A stretch of 64,000 nucleotides of DNA, from positions 69,287 to 133,286 of the forward strand of contig DASWJS010000020.1 of assembly GCA_036397035.1 (NCBI GenBank), written 5' to 3'. The stretch comes from DASWJS01 sp036397035 (GTDB taxonomy: Bacteria > Actinomycetota > AC-67). Each line of letters starts with the position of its first letter. Position 1 is the first letter of the stretch. The notes under the pieces are model-generated. The model saw only the letters and a list, made by a program, of their open reading frames with translations. It did not search any database and had not been told where the DNA came from. The translations under genes and the position numbers were made by a program. Shown here piece after piece: positions 8,098 through 15,713 of this stretch.

Positions 8098-8601
8098 TCA
8101 GGGCGAATCCGGCGCGATTGCCCCGGGAGCGGCATAGGACAGGAGCCGCTCGGGCGTGACGACCATCAGCAGGCCGACCCAGGAGGCCAGCGCGCCCTCG
8201 TCGTCCCGGAAGGGCGCGCGCACCTCCAGCGGCGCGTCCATCGGCTCGATCAGCCGGGCCGTCCCCTCGGCGATCACGACGACGTGCTCGTCGTCCTCGC
8301 CGTGGGTCACGACCAGCGAGCAGGACGGCTGATGGCGGACGTTGCGAACTCGCTGTGCGTCCGGGAGCGTGCCGATCACGAACCGCGTCCCGACGAGCGC
8401 GTACCCGACCGGCGCCGCATGCGGCCGGCCGTCGGGCCGCACGGTCCCCAGGATCGCATAGCGCTTCGCGCCGAGGTAGGCGGCGAGCGCCTCGCCGGTC
8501 ATTCGCCGCTCGGGCGGGAACGCGTTGCGGGTCGCCTCGGACGCGCGCGCGAAGCTCGCTTCCTGGATGCGCGCGAGCGCGGCCGCCGTCTCGTCGGTCA
8601 C
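8098..8601 (-). CDS. Pyridoxamine 5'-phosphate oxidase-like FMN/F420-binding protein
   Basis: 167 residues of split beta-barrel type. LGAKRYAILGTVRPDGRPHAAPVGYAL is the usual first two strands, with small residues that shape the flavin pocket, and RFVIGTLPDAQRVRNVRHQPSCSLVV is the next pair. Actinobacterial members bind FMN, F420 or haem and reduce varied substrates, so the activity cannot be named. The gene overlaps the upstream lipoprotein gene by four bases (ATGA), so the two are probably translated together. It ends 29 bases before etfB begins and may feed into that operon. Confidence 0.8.
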   Translation of the reverse strand: MTDETAAALARIQEASFARASEATRNAFPPERRMTGEALAAYLGAKRYAILGTVRPDGRPHAAPVGYALVGTRFVIGTLPDAQRVRNVRHQPSCSLVVTHGEDDEHVVVIAEGTARLIEPMDAPLEVRAPFRDDEGALASWVGLLMVVTPERLLSYAAPGAIAPDSP

Positions 8602-9407
8602 GCCGGCGTCAGGGACCGCAGCTCGTCAACGCGTTCGATCGAAAACGACACGCCCCCGCTCTTCCCGGTCGTGTAGTCGTCGAGCCTGACCGCAAGCGAA
8701 TGCTCGGGCGCGATCCAACTGGTGACGTCGGAGTGCTGCTCGGCGTCGTCTTCGACGACGTCGATCAGCACGTGCAGCACGACGGTGTCGACCGCCGAGC
8801 CGCCGATCGTGACGACCTCGGTCCCCTCGACGCTCACGCGGATGGTCACCTTCATCCGTCCGCACCTCGACGAGGACCGCCACGAGTCCCCGGTCTCCAG
8901 CGGGAGCGCGACCAGCGTCATCGGCTCCTCCATCGAGCACGCGTACTCCCGGCCGCCGAACCTCGTCGCCGTGGCGAGCAGCGTCACCCGGTCGCCGCCG
9001 AAGCGCAACCGTTCGGTCAGGGTGAAGTCGTCGGAGTATTCGCGGACCTGCTTTTGCACGCCGTTCTTGGGTGGCGAGACGACGAGGGTTCCCGTCGGAT
9101 CGAAGGGGACCTCGAGCGCGCCGAACGTGATGCCGCCGTCCTGCGTGTACGTGTAGGTGCCGGTCGCGGGCGGGCGCGTACGCGCGACGGCGGCAGCTCC
9201 CCCTGCGGTTCCGGGCGCGGGATTTCCCGACGTCGACGACTCGGCCCCGGGGCCGGCCGAAGCGCCGGCCGAGGCCGCGGCCGGCGCGGAGGATCGCGCC
9301 GGGTCGCTTGCCGAAGCGGTCGTCGTGCCGGCGACGGGAGGAGTGGTTGCGCTGCAGGCGCTCGCGCCCAACGCAAGCAGGACCAGGAGCCGCGGCATCC
9401 CCGGCAC
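8598..9407 (-). CDS. Predicted lipoprotein of unknown function
   Basis: 269 residues, with a short signal sequence ending in the lipobox LGASAC, so Cys18 (counted from the GTG at 9407) would be lipidated. An ATG three codons in is an alternative start. Residues 20-75 are Ala/Ser/Pro/Thr-rich and low-complexity, as in a cell-surface linker. After TYTYTQDGGITFGAL the sequence becomes beta-rich (VVSPPKNGVQKQVREYSDDF, GDSWRSSSRCGRMKVTIRVSV, DVTSWIAPEHSLAVRLDDY), suggesting a single extracytoplasmic beta domain. I do not recognise the family. It shares a four-base overlap with the PNPOx-like gene. Confidence 0.75.
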   Translation of the reverse strand: MPGMPRLLVLLALGASACSATTPPVAGTTTASASDPARSSAPAAASAGASAGPGAESSTSGNPAPGTAGGAAAVARTRPPATGTYTYTQDGGITFGALEVPFDPTGTLVVSPPKNGVQKQVREYSDDFTLTERLRFGGDRVTLLATATRFGGREYACSMEEPMTLVALPLETGDSWRSSSRCGRMKVTIRVSVEGTEVVTIGGSAVDTVVLHVLIDVVEDDAEQHSDVTSWIAPEHSLAVRLDDYTTGKSGGVSFSIERVDELRSLTPA

Positions 9408-9455
9408 GCTACCAGGCTCACCGAAGCGGCATCAGGTTCCGTGCGGGATGGCCCT

Positions 9456-10340
9456 CTATCGGGCGTCAGGGTCGAGGTAGTACACGGCCTTGAGGGGCAG
9501 CAGCTGACGGTCCCTTGGCGCGATTCGATCGAAGTGCCCGATCCACAGGTCGAACAGCTTCGTCGCGTCGATCAGGGTCAGCCGCCGACGCTCCTGGCCC
9601 CGAGCCTCAACCTCGGCCTCCTTGGTGAATCCGCCCAGGCTCACGACGATTCCGACGTCTTGCTCGCCGAGGATCGCCATAAACGAGCGAAGTTCCGGCG
9701 CGCCGATCTTGTCGTGCCGCCGCTTTACCTGGACCTTGATCCGAGGAAGGCTGGCACCCAGCGGATCGGTAAAGGCGAGCACATCGATTCCCCGGTCGGG
9801 ACCCGGCGGTGACACCCACGCGACGTGATAAGCCATTGCCTCGAGCAATGCCTTGACGAGGTTCTGGAAGTCATAGGGGTTCTGCTCGTGCAAGAACTCT
9901 TCGATCTCGCGCCACGCCGCTTCCTCTGCCTCCTCTAGAACGACCGCGCCCTGGGGATCGCCTTCTGCCGCATCGTCGGGAGGGGGTTCGGGTTGCGTCG
10001 CCTTCCATGCGAGATAGAGTTGAACGGCTTCGGTTTGGAAAGCGTGGGGATCTGTAAGCTTCTGTAGGGCTTCCTGACCGGCATCTGTCACCGACCAAAT
10101 GCCCTTCGTCTTCACAAGCCAACCTGCCTTTACGGCGGGGATCGTCGCGAAACGAACCAGCTTCTCAAAGCGCCGCGTGCCCGGCCGAGAGGGATAGTCG
10201 CCAGCCTCGTAGTCCGTGAGTTCCAGGCGCTCGGCGAGGGCGCGCAAGACGTCGCTGGCCTGCATTTCGTTCCCGTGCTCCAGAACGATTTCGATCACGC
10301 CCCGCACGTACTCACCTTGGCGCTCACGCACGCTCGTCAT
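9456..10340 (-). CDS. Mrr-type restriction endonuclease-like protein
   Basis: 294 residues from the ATG at 10340; the frame stays open upstream, but there it reads through a tRNA-like segment. N-terminal residues 1-90 form a winged-helix region of the Mrr N-terminal type (VIEIVLEHGNEMQASDVL, then WLVKTKGIWSVTDAGQEAL). The C-terminal half holds the PD-(D/E)xK nuclease core: LVKALLEAMAYHVAWVSPPG, then DRGIDVLAF with the catalytic Asp, then IKVQVKRR with the QxK motif. Mrr proteins cut methylated foreign DNA. There is no methyltransferase partner, so it is probably a stand-alone modification-dependent nuclease. The adjacent tRNA 3' fragment hints at acquisition by integration. Confidence 0.85.
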   Translation of the reverse strand: MTSVRERQGEYVRGVIEIVLEHGNEMQASDVLRALAERLELTDYEAGDYPSRPGTRRFEKLVRFATIPAVKAGWLVKTKGIWSVTDAGQEALQKLTDPHAFQTEAVQLYLAWKATQPEPPPDDAAEGDPQGAVVLEEAEEAAWREIEEFLHEQNPYDFQNLVKALLEAMAYHVAWVSPPGPDRGIDVLAFTDPLGASLPRIKVQVKRRHDKIGAPELRSFMAILGEQDVGIVVSLGGFTKEAEVEARGQERRRLTLIDATKLFDLWIGHFDRIAPRDRQLLPLKAVYYLDPDAR

Positions 10341-10409
10341 GCCGGGGGAGTTTATCCATGCGCGGGTCATCGTCGCGCGCGGCGGTGGGCCTCCCGCGAT
10401 GTGTGAAGT

Positions 10410-10434
10410 ACGGGTTCGAGCCCCGTCGGGTCCA
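10410..10434 (+). other. tRNA 3'-end fragment (T-arm plus 3' acceptor strand), possible att site
   Basis: ACGGG-TTCGAGC-CCCGT forms a perfect five-pair T stem with a seven-base T loop, followed by seven bases (CGGGTCC) and an A, exactly like the 3' end of a tRNA. No matching 5' acceptor (GGACCCG), D-arm or anticodon arm lies upstream, so this is not a whole tRNA. Such fragments are commonly left where an element integrated at a tRNA gene, and the Mrr gene is next door. It sits in the 412-base gap 10341-10752, which has no convincing gene. No second copy was found by eye. Confidence 0.45.
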
Positions 10435-10495
10435 CCCCTCAACTTCGTTGGGGGACCAACGCCGAGGCAGCAAGCTCGGGAGTCGCGCTGCCTCG
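10435..10495 (+). other. Two consecutive hairpins in the Mrr-Crp intergenic gap
   Basis: CCCC-T-CAAC and GTTG-GGGG (10435-10454, loop TTC) form one stem with a single bulge. CGAGGCAGC (10463-10471) pairs perfectly with GCTGCCTCG (10487-10495). Together with the tRNA-like arm just before and the intrinsic terminator at 10584, they could be parts of a small structured plus-strand RNA. No known RNA family is recognised. Confidence 0.3.
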
Positions 10496-10583
10496 CCACC
10501 CGGCACTTGTGATCGGCGAAGCTCTATGTGAGGATTTGTCCTGCGGGAGTGCCGCCCGAACGCCACGGGCGACTTCACACGCG

Positions 10584-10614
10584 AAGGAGTGAGGGAAGCC
10601 CTCGCTCCTTTTGC
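10584..10614 (+). terminator. Rho-independent terminator on the plus strand
   Basis: AAGGAGTGAGGG (10584-10595) pairs along twelve positions with CCCTCGCTCCTT (10599-10610), one being a G-U pair. The loop is AAG and TTTTGCTTCT follows. The U-tract is on the plus strand, yet no plus-strand protein gene precedes it: both flanking genes are on the minus strand. It may end a non-coding transcript, or serve weakly as the Crp-gene terminator on the other strand. Confidence 0.6.
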
Positions 10615-10752
10615 TTCTCCGCCATGCGTTGGGAACGGCGGAACCGATGTTGCGGTTGCATGCTCTGTCCTTCGCTGGCTCGGCAGGCCGTCACATGGGC
10701 GGCCCGGGCTCGGTCTGAGCCCTCGTACGAGACGTCGTCCGTCGCGTCGTCA

Positions 10753-11511
10753 CTACTTCAGGTCTTCGTGCGCGCGGTGCATGACCGTGTAGCATTCGCA
10801 AGCGGTCGCCTCGAGCGCCGCCCGGTCGCGAATCTCGATGTGACCGCGCACGGAGCCGACGAGGCCGGCCTTGCGTAAGGTGGCCATCGCATCGCTGACG
10901 CTGGCCCGCCGTATGCCGAGCATGAAGCCGAGGAACTCGTGGGTGAGGAAGAATCTGTCGGACCCCACCCGGTCGTGGATCATGAGCAGCCAGCGCGCGG
11001 AGCGCTGTTTCGTGTTGTGCAGTCGATTGCACGCGACTGCCTGTCCAACCTGAACGAGCAGGACCGCGAGATAGTGGTTCATGACTTGGTGGAGCGCACT
11101 GGTCGGGCCGACGGCGTCGCGGAAGTCGTCCGCGGGCATCACCAAGTGGTCGCCGACGATCTGCGCAACGCATTCCGCCGGGGCGGAGGTCGCCGCGCCC
11201 AGGAACACCGAGGCCGCCGTCGTGCCCTCGTTGCCGATGGTGGTGACCTCGATCGCGGAGCCGTCGGAGAGGCGAGTGACCAACGACAGAACGCCGTTGA
11301 TGGGGAAGTGGACGTGTCTGACCGGTCTCCCCTGCCGGAAGAGCGTCTCTCCTATGGGGATGGAGACCCGCTTCATGCCCCGGAGCATGGCGGTGCGCTC
11401 GGCTTCCGGGAGCTGGTCGAGCAGTCGGTTGCCTGAGATGGGAGCCGTGCTCATGGCTGTTTCACGGACTTCACGCCCGAGGGATCGAACCCCGTCGCTC
11501 ATCTCGCTCAT
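10753..11511 (-). CDS. Crp/Fnr family transcriptional regulator
   Basis: 252 residues. The cyclic-nucleotide-binding-like domain spans roughly residues 28-145 (VSIPIGETLFRQGRPVRHVHF, then GVLSLVTRLSDGSAIEVTTIGNEG). The C-terminal HTH_Crp domain contains FLTHEFLGFMLGIRRASVSDAM. There is no classical cAMP phosphate cassette (no RxS after the Glu), so the ligand is unknown. This subgroup is common beside histidine kinases. The start at 11511 follows GGTGAG; an ATG 19 codons on is an alternative. The gene is divergent from the histidine kinase starting near 11600 and shares its promoter region. Confidence 0.85.
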   Translation of the reverse strand: MSEMSDGVRSLGREVRETAMSTAPISGNRLLDQLPEAERTAMLRGMKRVSIPIGETLFRQGRPVRHVHFPINGVLSLVTRLSDGSAIEVTTIGNEGTTAASVFLGAATSAPAECVAQIVGDHLVMPADDFRDAVGPTSALHQVMNHYLAVLLVQVGQAVACNRLHNTKQRSARWLLMIHDRVGSDRFFLTHEFLGFMLGIRRASVSDAMATLRKAGLVGSVRGHIEIRDRAALEATACECYTVMHRAHEDLK

Positions 11512-11599
11512 CTCACCATGGCGAATAGGTAGGAATCAAGTCTCGGCTTTGGTACGCAACCGCGCAGACGGCATGCCGGGCGTGACCGAAGATGGCTCT

Positions 11600-12412
11600 A
11601 TGCGCGCCGAGCAAGAGAAGGCGAGGCCTCGGCGCCGGGTCGTTCCGAGCGCAGTCACCGCAGTCTCGACGAACGGGTCGGGGCCGGCGACGAACGGGTC
11701 GGGACCGGCGACGAACGGGTCGGGACCGGCGAGAGCCGCGGAAACGCTGCGTCTCGACCTTCTTGCGCACGACCTGAGGAACCAGCTCACGTCCGTCTTC
11801 GCGATCGTCATGACGATGCGCTCGACGGTCGGGACGATGTCCAGGGCGGATCAATCGGACATGCTCGATCGTCTCCGGGTCAAGACGACGACCATGCAGC
11901 GCCTCCTGGTTGCCTTTCTGGACCTGCAACGCATCGAGAGGAATGGCTTCCTTTCGCCCCCGGAGGCGACCGACGTCAGCGTGGTCGTGCGCCAGGTTGT
12001 CGATTCGGTCGGCACTCCGGATCATCCGATCGAGCTGGTAGCGCATCCCCTGTTGGCCGAGGTGGATGCCTTCCTGCTGGAGCGAATCTTGGAAAACCTC
12101 CTTTCGAACGTGAACGTCCACACGCCTCCGGGCACAGCCGTCCGCGTCGTGCTGGAACAGGCGCAGTCGGGCGTCCTGCTGCGCGTCGACGACGCGGGAG
12201 GAGGCGTGCCCGTCGAGGAGCGTGAGCTGGTATTCGAGCGGCATCGTCGGGGTTCGACCCTTGGGCCCGGGGCCGGGTTGGGCCTTTCCATCGTGGCCGA
12301 GTGCGCCGCGTTGCACGGCGGCCATGCCTGGACGGAGGAAAGCCCCGGAGGCGGCGCTTCGTTCCGGGTGTTCCTGCCCACCGACGGAAAGGACCCCGGC
12401 GCTCCGGTCTGA
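11600..12412 (+). CDS. Sensorless soluble histidine kinase
   Basis: 270 residues from the ATG at 11600 (an in-frame ATG at 11573 and a GTG at 11582 are possible). There are no membrane or input domains. A basic N-terminus and a TNGSGPA tandem repeat lead into the HisKA-like helix LRLDLLAHDLRNQLTSVFAIV with the phospho-accepting His. The ATPase domain shows the N box (LLERILENLLSNVNVH), G1 (VDDAGGGVP), F box (VFERHRRG) and G2 (GAGLGLS). It has no response-regulator neighbour; its divergent partner is the Crp-type regulator. It is most likely a kinase whose input comes from another protein. Confidence 0.85.
   Translation: MRAEQEKARPRRRVVPSAVTAVSTNGSGPATNGSGPATNGSGPARAAETLRLDLLAHDLRNQLTSVFAIVMTMRSTVGTMSRADQSDMLDRLRVKTTTMQRLLVAFLDLQRIERNGFLSPPEATDVSVVVRQVVDSVGTPDHPIELVAHPLLAEVDAFLLERILENLLSNVNVHTPPGTAVRVVLEQAQSGVLLRVDDAGGGVPVEERELVFERHRRGSTLGPGAGLGLSIVAECAALHGGHAWTEESPGGGASFRVFLPTDGKDPGAPV
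11669..11731 (+). repeat. Three tandem copies of a 21-base unit inside the kinase gene
   Basis: Three contiguous 21-base units (11669, 11690 and 11711) differ at a single base in the first copy and encode three TNGSGPA heptads. Copy number can change without breaking the frame, so this is a likely variable-number linker between the basic N-terminus and the kinase core. Confidence 0.8.
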
Positions 12413-12512
12413 CAGGCCCGGCCTGCACACGGCCGCGGTTTCGGGAGCGCGGGGCGCGCACCGGTCGCGGGAACCTGCGGCCTCGATCCTTCCGCGCGGT
12501 AGCATCCGAGGC

Positions 12513-13289
12513 ATGAGCGAGCACGCGCGCGTCTACCCGATCTCAGCCGTCCCCGATCCGCCTCTCGGTTTGGAACACGCAATCGAGCAGATGGCGCACC
12601 TGGCGCTCGGGCTGAGCGCGCTGCTGATCGGCGCGGCTCGTCAGGGACTCGCTCGCGCGCGCGGCGCGCCGGAGGCCCCCGCCGAGATGCCGCCGTTGGC
12701 TGGCGCTGCGCTCGGGCTCGCGACGGAGGCCACTCGTGTCGTCGCGCGCGCGTTGGGAACGCTCGAGCGCGGACTGGCTCCGATCACGCCCGCGGTTCGC
12801 GCGATGAGCGGCGGCCCGATCGTCGACCACTTCGACCGCGCGTGGCGTCAGGCCAGACCGGCGATCGACGAGCGCGCCGCCGCGGTCATCCGCGAGGTGA
12901 CCACCGCGGTGGTCGGCGCCGCGCTGAACGAGACCGATCTGTCGGCGATGGTTGCAAGGCGCATCGACCCCGTGCGCGTCGTGACGCAGATCGACCTGGA
13001 GTCGGCGCTGCGACGAATCGACGTGACCGAACTCGCGCAGCGCGTGGTCGATCAGGTGGCGCCCGAAGCCGTCGCATCCCGGATCGACATTCCGCAGATC
13101 GCGCGCCGCGTGGCCGAGCAGATCGACGTCGGGACCGTCGCGCGCCGTGTGCGAGACGAGCTTGATCTGCCCGCGCTGTTCCAGCAGGCGCTTCCCACGG
13201 CGGCGCGCTTGCAGGGTTCCACGGCCGAAACGCTCGGCAAGGTGGTCGATCGCGTCAAACGCTGGACCACCGAGCAGCGCAGGCCTTGA
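12513..13289 (+). CDS. Hypothetical helical protein with repeated ID-x-ARR motif
   Basis: 258 residues, no signal peptide or charged enzyme motif. Residues 15-100 hold an Ala/Leu-rich amphipathic region (MAHLALGLSALLIGAARQGLARAR). Residues 130-230 contain degenerate repeats around Ile-Asp followed by a helix with Arg-Arg-Val: MVARRIDPVRVVTQIDLESALRRID, continuing with RIDIPQIARRVAEQID and VGTVARRVRDELDLP, spaced at about 12-14 and 22-24 residues. It looks like a long helical rod or membrane-surface protein. I do not recognise a family. It follows the kinase by 100 bases in the same direction; a CCGAGG just before the ATG could serve as ribosome-binding site. Confidence 0.75.
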   Translation: MSEHARVYPISAVPDPPLGLEHAIEQMAHLALGLSALLIGAARQGLARARGAPEAPAEMPPLAGAALGLATEATRVVARALGTLERGLAPITPAVRAMSGGPIVDHFDRAWRQARPAIDERAAAVIREVTTAVVGAALNETDLSAMVARRIDPVRVVTQIDLESALRRIDVTELAQRVVDQVAPEAVASRIDIPQIARRVAEQIDVGTVARRVRDELDLPALFQQALPTAARLQGSTAETLGKVVDRVKRWTTEQRRP

Positions 13290-13392
13290 CGCGACGCCGG
13301 CCGCCCGTGCGGGATGAGCTGGCCCACCTATCCGAGCGTGCGGACCTGAGCGGCGTTTGCCCGTGCGCCGAGCTGCGGGCAGACTGCCCGGC

Positions 13393-14997
13393 ATGACCGA
13401 GGGACACGGCGGCGACCAGGTGGCCGAAGCGCTCCGCGCGCACGGCATCGACCGGATTTACACGCTGTCGGGGGGCCACATCTTCCCCATCTACGACGGG
13501 CTTCACACGCGCGGGATGCGCATCGTCGACGTCCGGCACGAGCAGCAGGCGGCGTTCGCGGCGGAGGCGCACGGCAAGCTCACCCGCACGCCGGGCGTGA
13601 CCGCGCTCACCGCCGGGCCCGGCGTGGTGAACGGCATGAACGCGCTCGTCTCGGCGCGGTTCAACGGCTCGCCGATGCTGATGCTCGGCGGGCGCGCGCC
13701 GCAGCTTCGCTGGGGACAGGGGAGCCTGCAGGAGATGGACCACTTGCCGCTCGTCTCCAGCGTCACCAAGCTGGCCGAGACGGTCTTCGAGACCGAGCGG
13801 ATCGGCGCGCGCACGTCCGCGGCGATCGAGGCCGCGGGCGCGCGGCACCGGGGCCCGGCGTTCCTGGACTTTCCGATGGACGTTCTCTTCGGGCGGTGCA
13901 AGTACGAGGCGCCGGCGCCCGCTCCGTCCGGGGACGAGTCGCTGTCGGGCACGATCGGGGACGCGGTCGCGTTGCTGAGCGGCGCCGAGCGGCCTGTGGT
14001 CCTGATCGGCTCGGACGTGTGGGCCGACGGGGCGGAGAAGGCGGCGCGCGAGCTGGTCGAGTCCCTCCGCATCCCGGCGTTCATGAACGGGATGGGCCGC
14101 GGGATCCTTCCCGCCGATCACGCGCTGGCCTTCAACAACGCGCGCGGGCACGCGCTGCAGGCCGCCGACGTCGTGCTCGTCGCGGGAACGGCGCTGGACT
14201 TTCGCGTGGGATTCGGGTCCTTCGGCGAAGCCAAAGTCATCCACGTCATGGACCACGGCGCCGGAATCGGGACGCACGCCTCGCCGGCCGCGGCGATCTG
14301 GGGGCCGCTCGGCGCGGCGCTCGAGGCGCTCGCGGCGGCGACGCCGGGCGACCACGAGTCGTGGATCGGCTCGCTGCGCGCGATCGAGGAGGAGAAGCGC
14401 GCGTCCTTCGAGGCCGACCTCGGATCGAGCGCCGTCCCGATGCACCCCGCGCGCGTGTACGGCGATCTCGTGCCGCGCCTCGCGCGCGACGCGATCGTGA
14501 TCGCCGACGGCGGCGACTTCGTGTCTTTCGCCGGCAAGTTCGTGCCGGTGTTCGAGCCGGGCGGCTGGCTCGATCCGGGTCCGTACGGCTGCCTGGGAAC
14601 GTCCGCGGGCTATGCGCTCGCGGCCGGGCTGCTCTATCCGGAGCGCCAAGTCGTCGTGTTGCTCGGCGACGGCGCCGCGGGGTTCAGCCTCGCCGACTGG
14701 GACACGCTCGTTCGCTTCGGCGTGAACGTGACGCTGGTCTGCGGCAACAACGGGATCTGGGGACTGGAGAAGCACCCGATGAAGTTCGTCTACGGCTACG
14801 ACGTCGCCGCCGACCTGCGCCCCGAGACGCGCTACGACGAGGTCATGACGGCCCTGGGCGGCCACGGCGAGCTGGTCCGCGGACCCGACGAGCTGGGTCC
14901 CGCGCTCGACCGCGCGCTCGCCGCCGAAGGCCCGAGCCTCGTGAACGTCCTCACCGATCCCGAGATCGCCTACCCCCGCACCGCGAACCTCGCCTGA
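13393..14997 (+). CDS. TPP-dependent acetolactate synthase-like enzyme (IlvG type)
   Basis: 534 residues, a full-length three-domain TPP enzyme. The PYR domain has LSGGHIFPIYDGL and VDVRHEQQAAFAAEAHGK, with the catalytic Glu in HEQ. LTAGPGVVNGMNALVSARFN follows. The central domain spans about 190-330, and the PP domain has the GDGAAGFSLADW TPP/Mg motif ending in NN (CGNNGIWG). It resembles mycobacterial IlvG, a proposed acetolactate synthase of branched-chain amino-acid synthesis, but oxalyl-CoA decarboxylase and related TPP enzymes share these motifs. No IlvN-type regulatory subunit lies nearby. The ATG at 13393 is chosen because homology begins there. Confidence 0.85.
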   Translation: MTEGHGGDQVAEALRAHGIDRIYTLSGGHIFPIYDGLHTRGMRIVDVRHEQQAAFAAEAHGKLTRTPGVTALTAGPGVVNGMNALVSARFNGSPMLMLGGRAPQLRWGQGSLQEMDHLPLVSSVTKLAETVFETERIGARTSAAIEAAGARHRGPAFLDFPMDVLFGRCKYEAPAPAPSGDESLSGTIGDAVALLSGAERPVVLIGSDVWADGAEKAARELVESLRIPAFMNGMGRGILPADHALAFNNARGHALQAADVVLVAGTALDFRVGFGSFGEAKVIHVMDHGAGIGTHASPAAAIWGPLGAALEALAAATPGDHESWIGSLRAIEEEKRASFEADLGSSAVPMHPARVYGDLVPRLARDAIVIADGGDFVSFAGKFVPVFEPGGWLDPGPYGCLGTSAGYALAAGLLYPERQVVVLLGDGAAGFSLADWDTLVRFGVNVTLVCGNNGIWGLEKHPMKFVYGYDVAADLRPETRYDEVMTALGGHGELVRGPDELGPALDRALAAEGPSLVNVLTDPEIAYPRTANLA

Positions 14998-15010
14998 CGT
15001 GCGGTCGTCC

Positions 15011-15038
15011 TGGACTCCAATGACAATCTTTCTACAAT
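15011..15038 (+). promoter_or_regulatory. Promoter of the 15.0 kb membrane protein gene, leaderless layout
   Basis: TGGACT (15011-15016), a 16-base spacer and TACAAT (15033-15038) lie so close to the ATG at 15045 that transcription would begin at or next to the start codon. No ribosome-binding site is present, in keeping with a leaderless mRNA. Confidence 0.45.
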
Positions 15039-15044
15039 GCGGCC

Positions 15045-15713
15045 ATGAAGAAACGGCTATACATCTGGCCGCTGGTCGCGGCGACGCTCGCCGCTGGCGC
15101 GGTTGTCGGAGTCGGACTGATGTGGGGTTTTGCGAGCGTCCCTTCGGCGCTTGGATCGCTCCTCCTGCTCTTGGCGGTTGCGATCGTGCTCTTATTCGTC
15201 AGAGCCGCCGTCTTCGGTCAGCACCCAAAGGAGCCGATCATCCTGAACCTGACGCTCTTCGGCGTCGCGGCGCTGCTCCAAGTCGGCCTTGCGAGTAGCG
15301 CGAGGACCGCGGGCGGGTTTGTGCTCGTTGCGGTGCTTCTGGCTGGAGCTCAATGGTTTTCGTACAAAGCGCAGGTCAAGCGAACCCATGACCACCTCGT
15401 GAGTCTCTTCGAGGCTCGGTCCGTCCCGGAGCCCGAAAGGTGGGCGACGGTGGGCCTCTCCGTGGCGGGCGTGGACTTCTTCCCGGAGTACCGACTCCCC
15501 AAGATTCTCGAAGGCCTCATTGGAAGCGGGGAAGCGAGGTCGCAGGACCGGAAGCGGCTTATCGGACTTCTGCCCGATGCCGCCAGACAGAGCCTCACGA
15601 CGGAGGCTCTGCTGGTTCCCAAGGACGATCGCCAATGGCGATGGCGAACGTACGTAGGGATCTTGCTTGTGACCTGGCTCGTGTTGCTCGCTGCTATGGT
15701 TGGAACGGCATGA
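15045..15713 (+). CDS. Integral membrane protein of unknown function
   Basis: 222 residues. Four hydrophobic segments lie in the first 110 residues (LYIWPLVAATLAAGAVVGVG, LGSLLLLLAVAIVLLFVRAA, LFGVAALLQVGLA and GGFVLVAVLLAGAQWF), followed by a soluble region of about 80 residues (VKRTHDHLVSLFEAR, KRLIGLLPDAARQSL) and a last membrane segment, TYVGILLVTWLVLLAAMVG. It overlaps the phosphatidyltransferase start as ATGA, so the pair is probably co-translated and may act together at the membrane. I recognise no family. The GC content is somewhat lower than in its neighbours. Confidence 0.7.
   Translation: MKKRLYIWPLVAATLAAGAVVGVGLMWGFASVPSALGSLLLLLAVAIVLLFVRAAVFGQHPKEPIILNLTLFGVAALLQVGLASSARTAGGFVLVAVLLAGAQWFSYKAQVKRTHDHLVSLFEARSVPEPERWATVGLSVAGVDFFPEYRLPKILEGLIGSGEARSQDRKRLIGLLPDAARQSLTTEALLVPKDDRQWRWRTYVGILLVTWLVLLAAMVGTA

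Noticed and set aside
10340..10440. A complete tRNA gene at the T-arm-like sequence
   Set aside because: No 5' acceptor match, D arm or anticodon arm can be built upstream, so only a 3' fragment is claimed.
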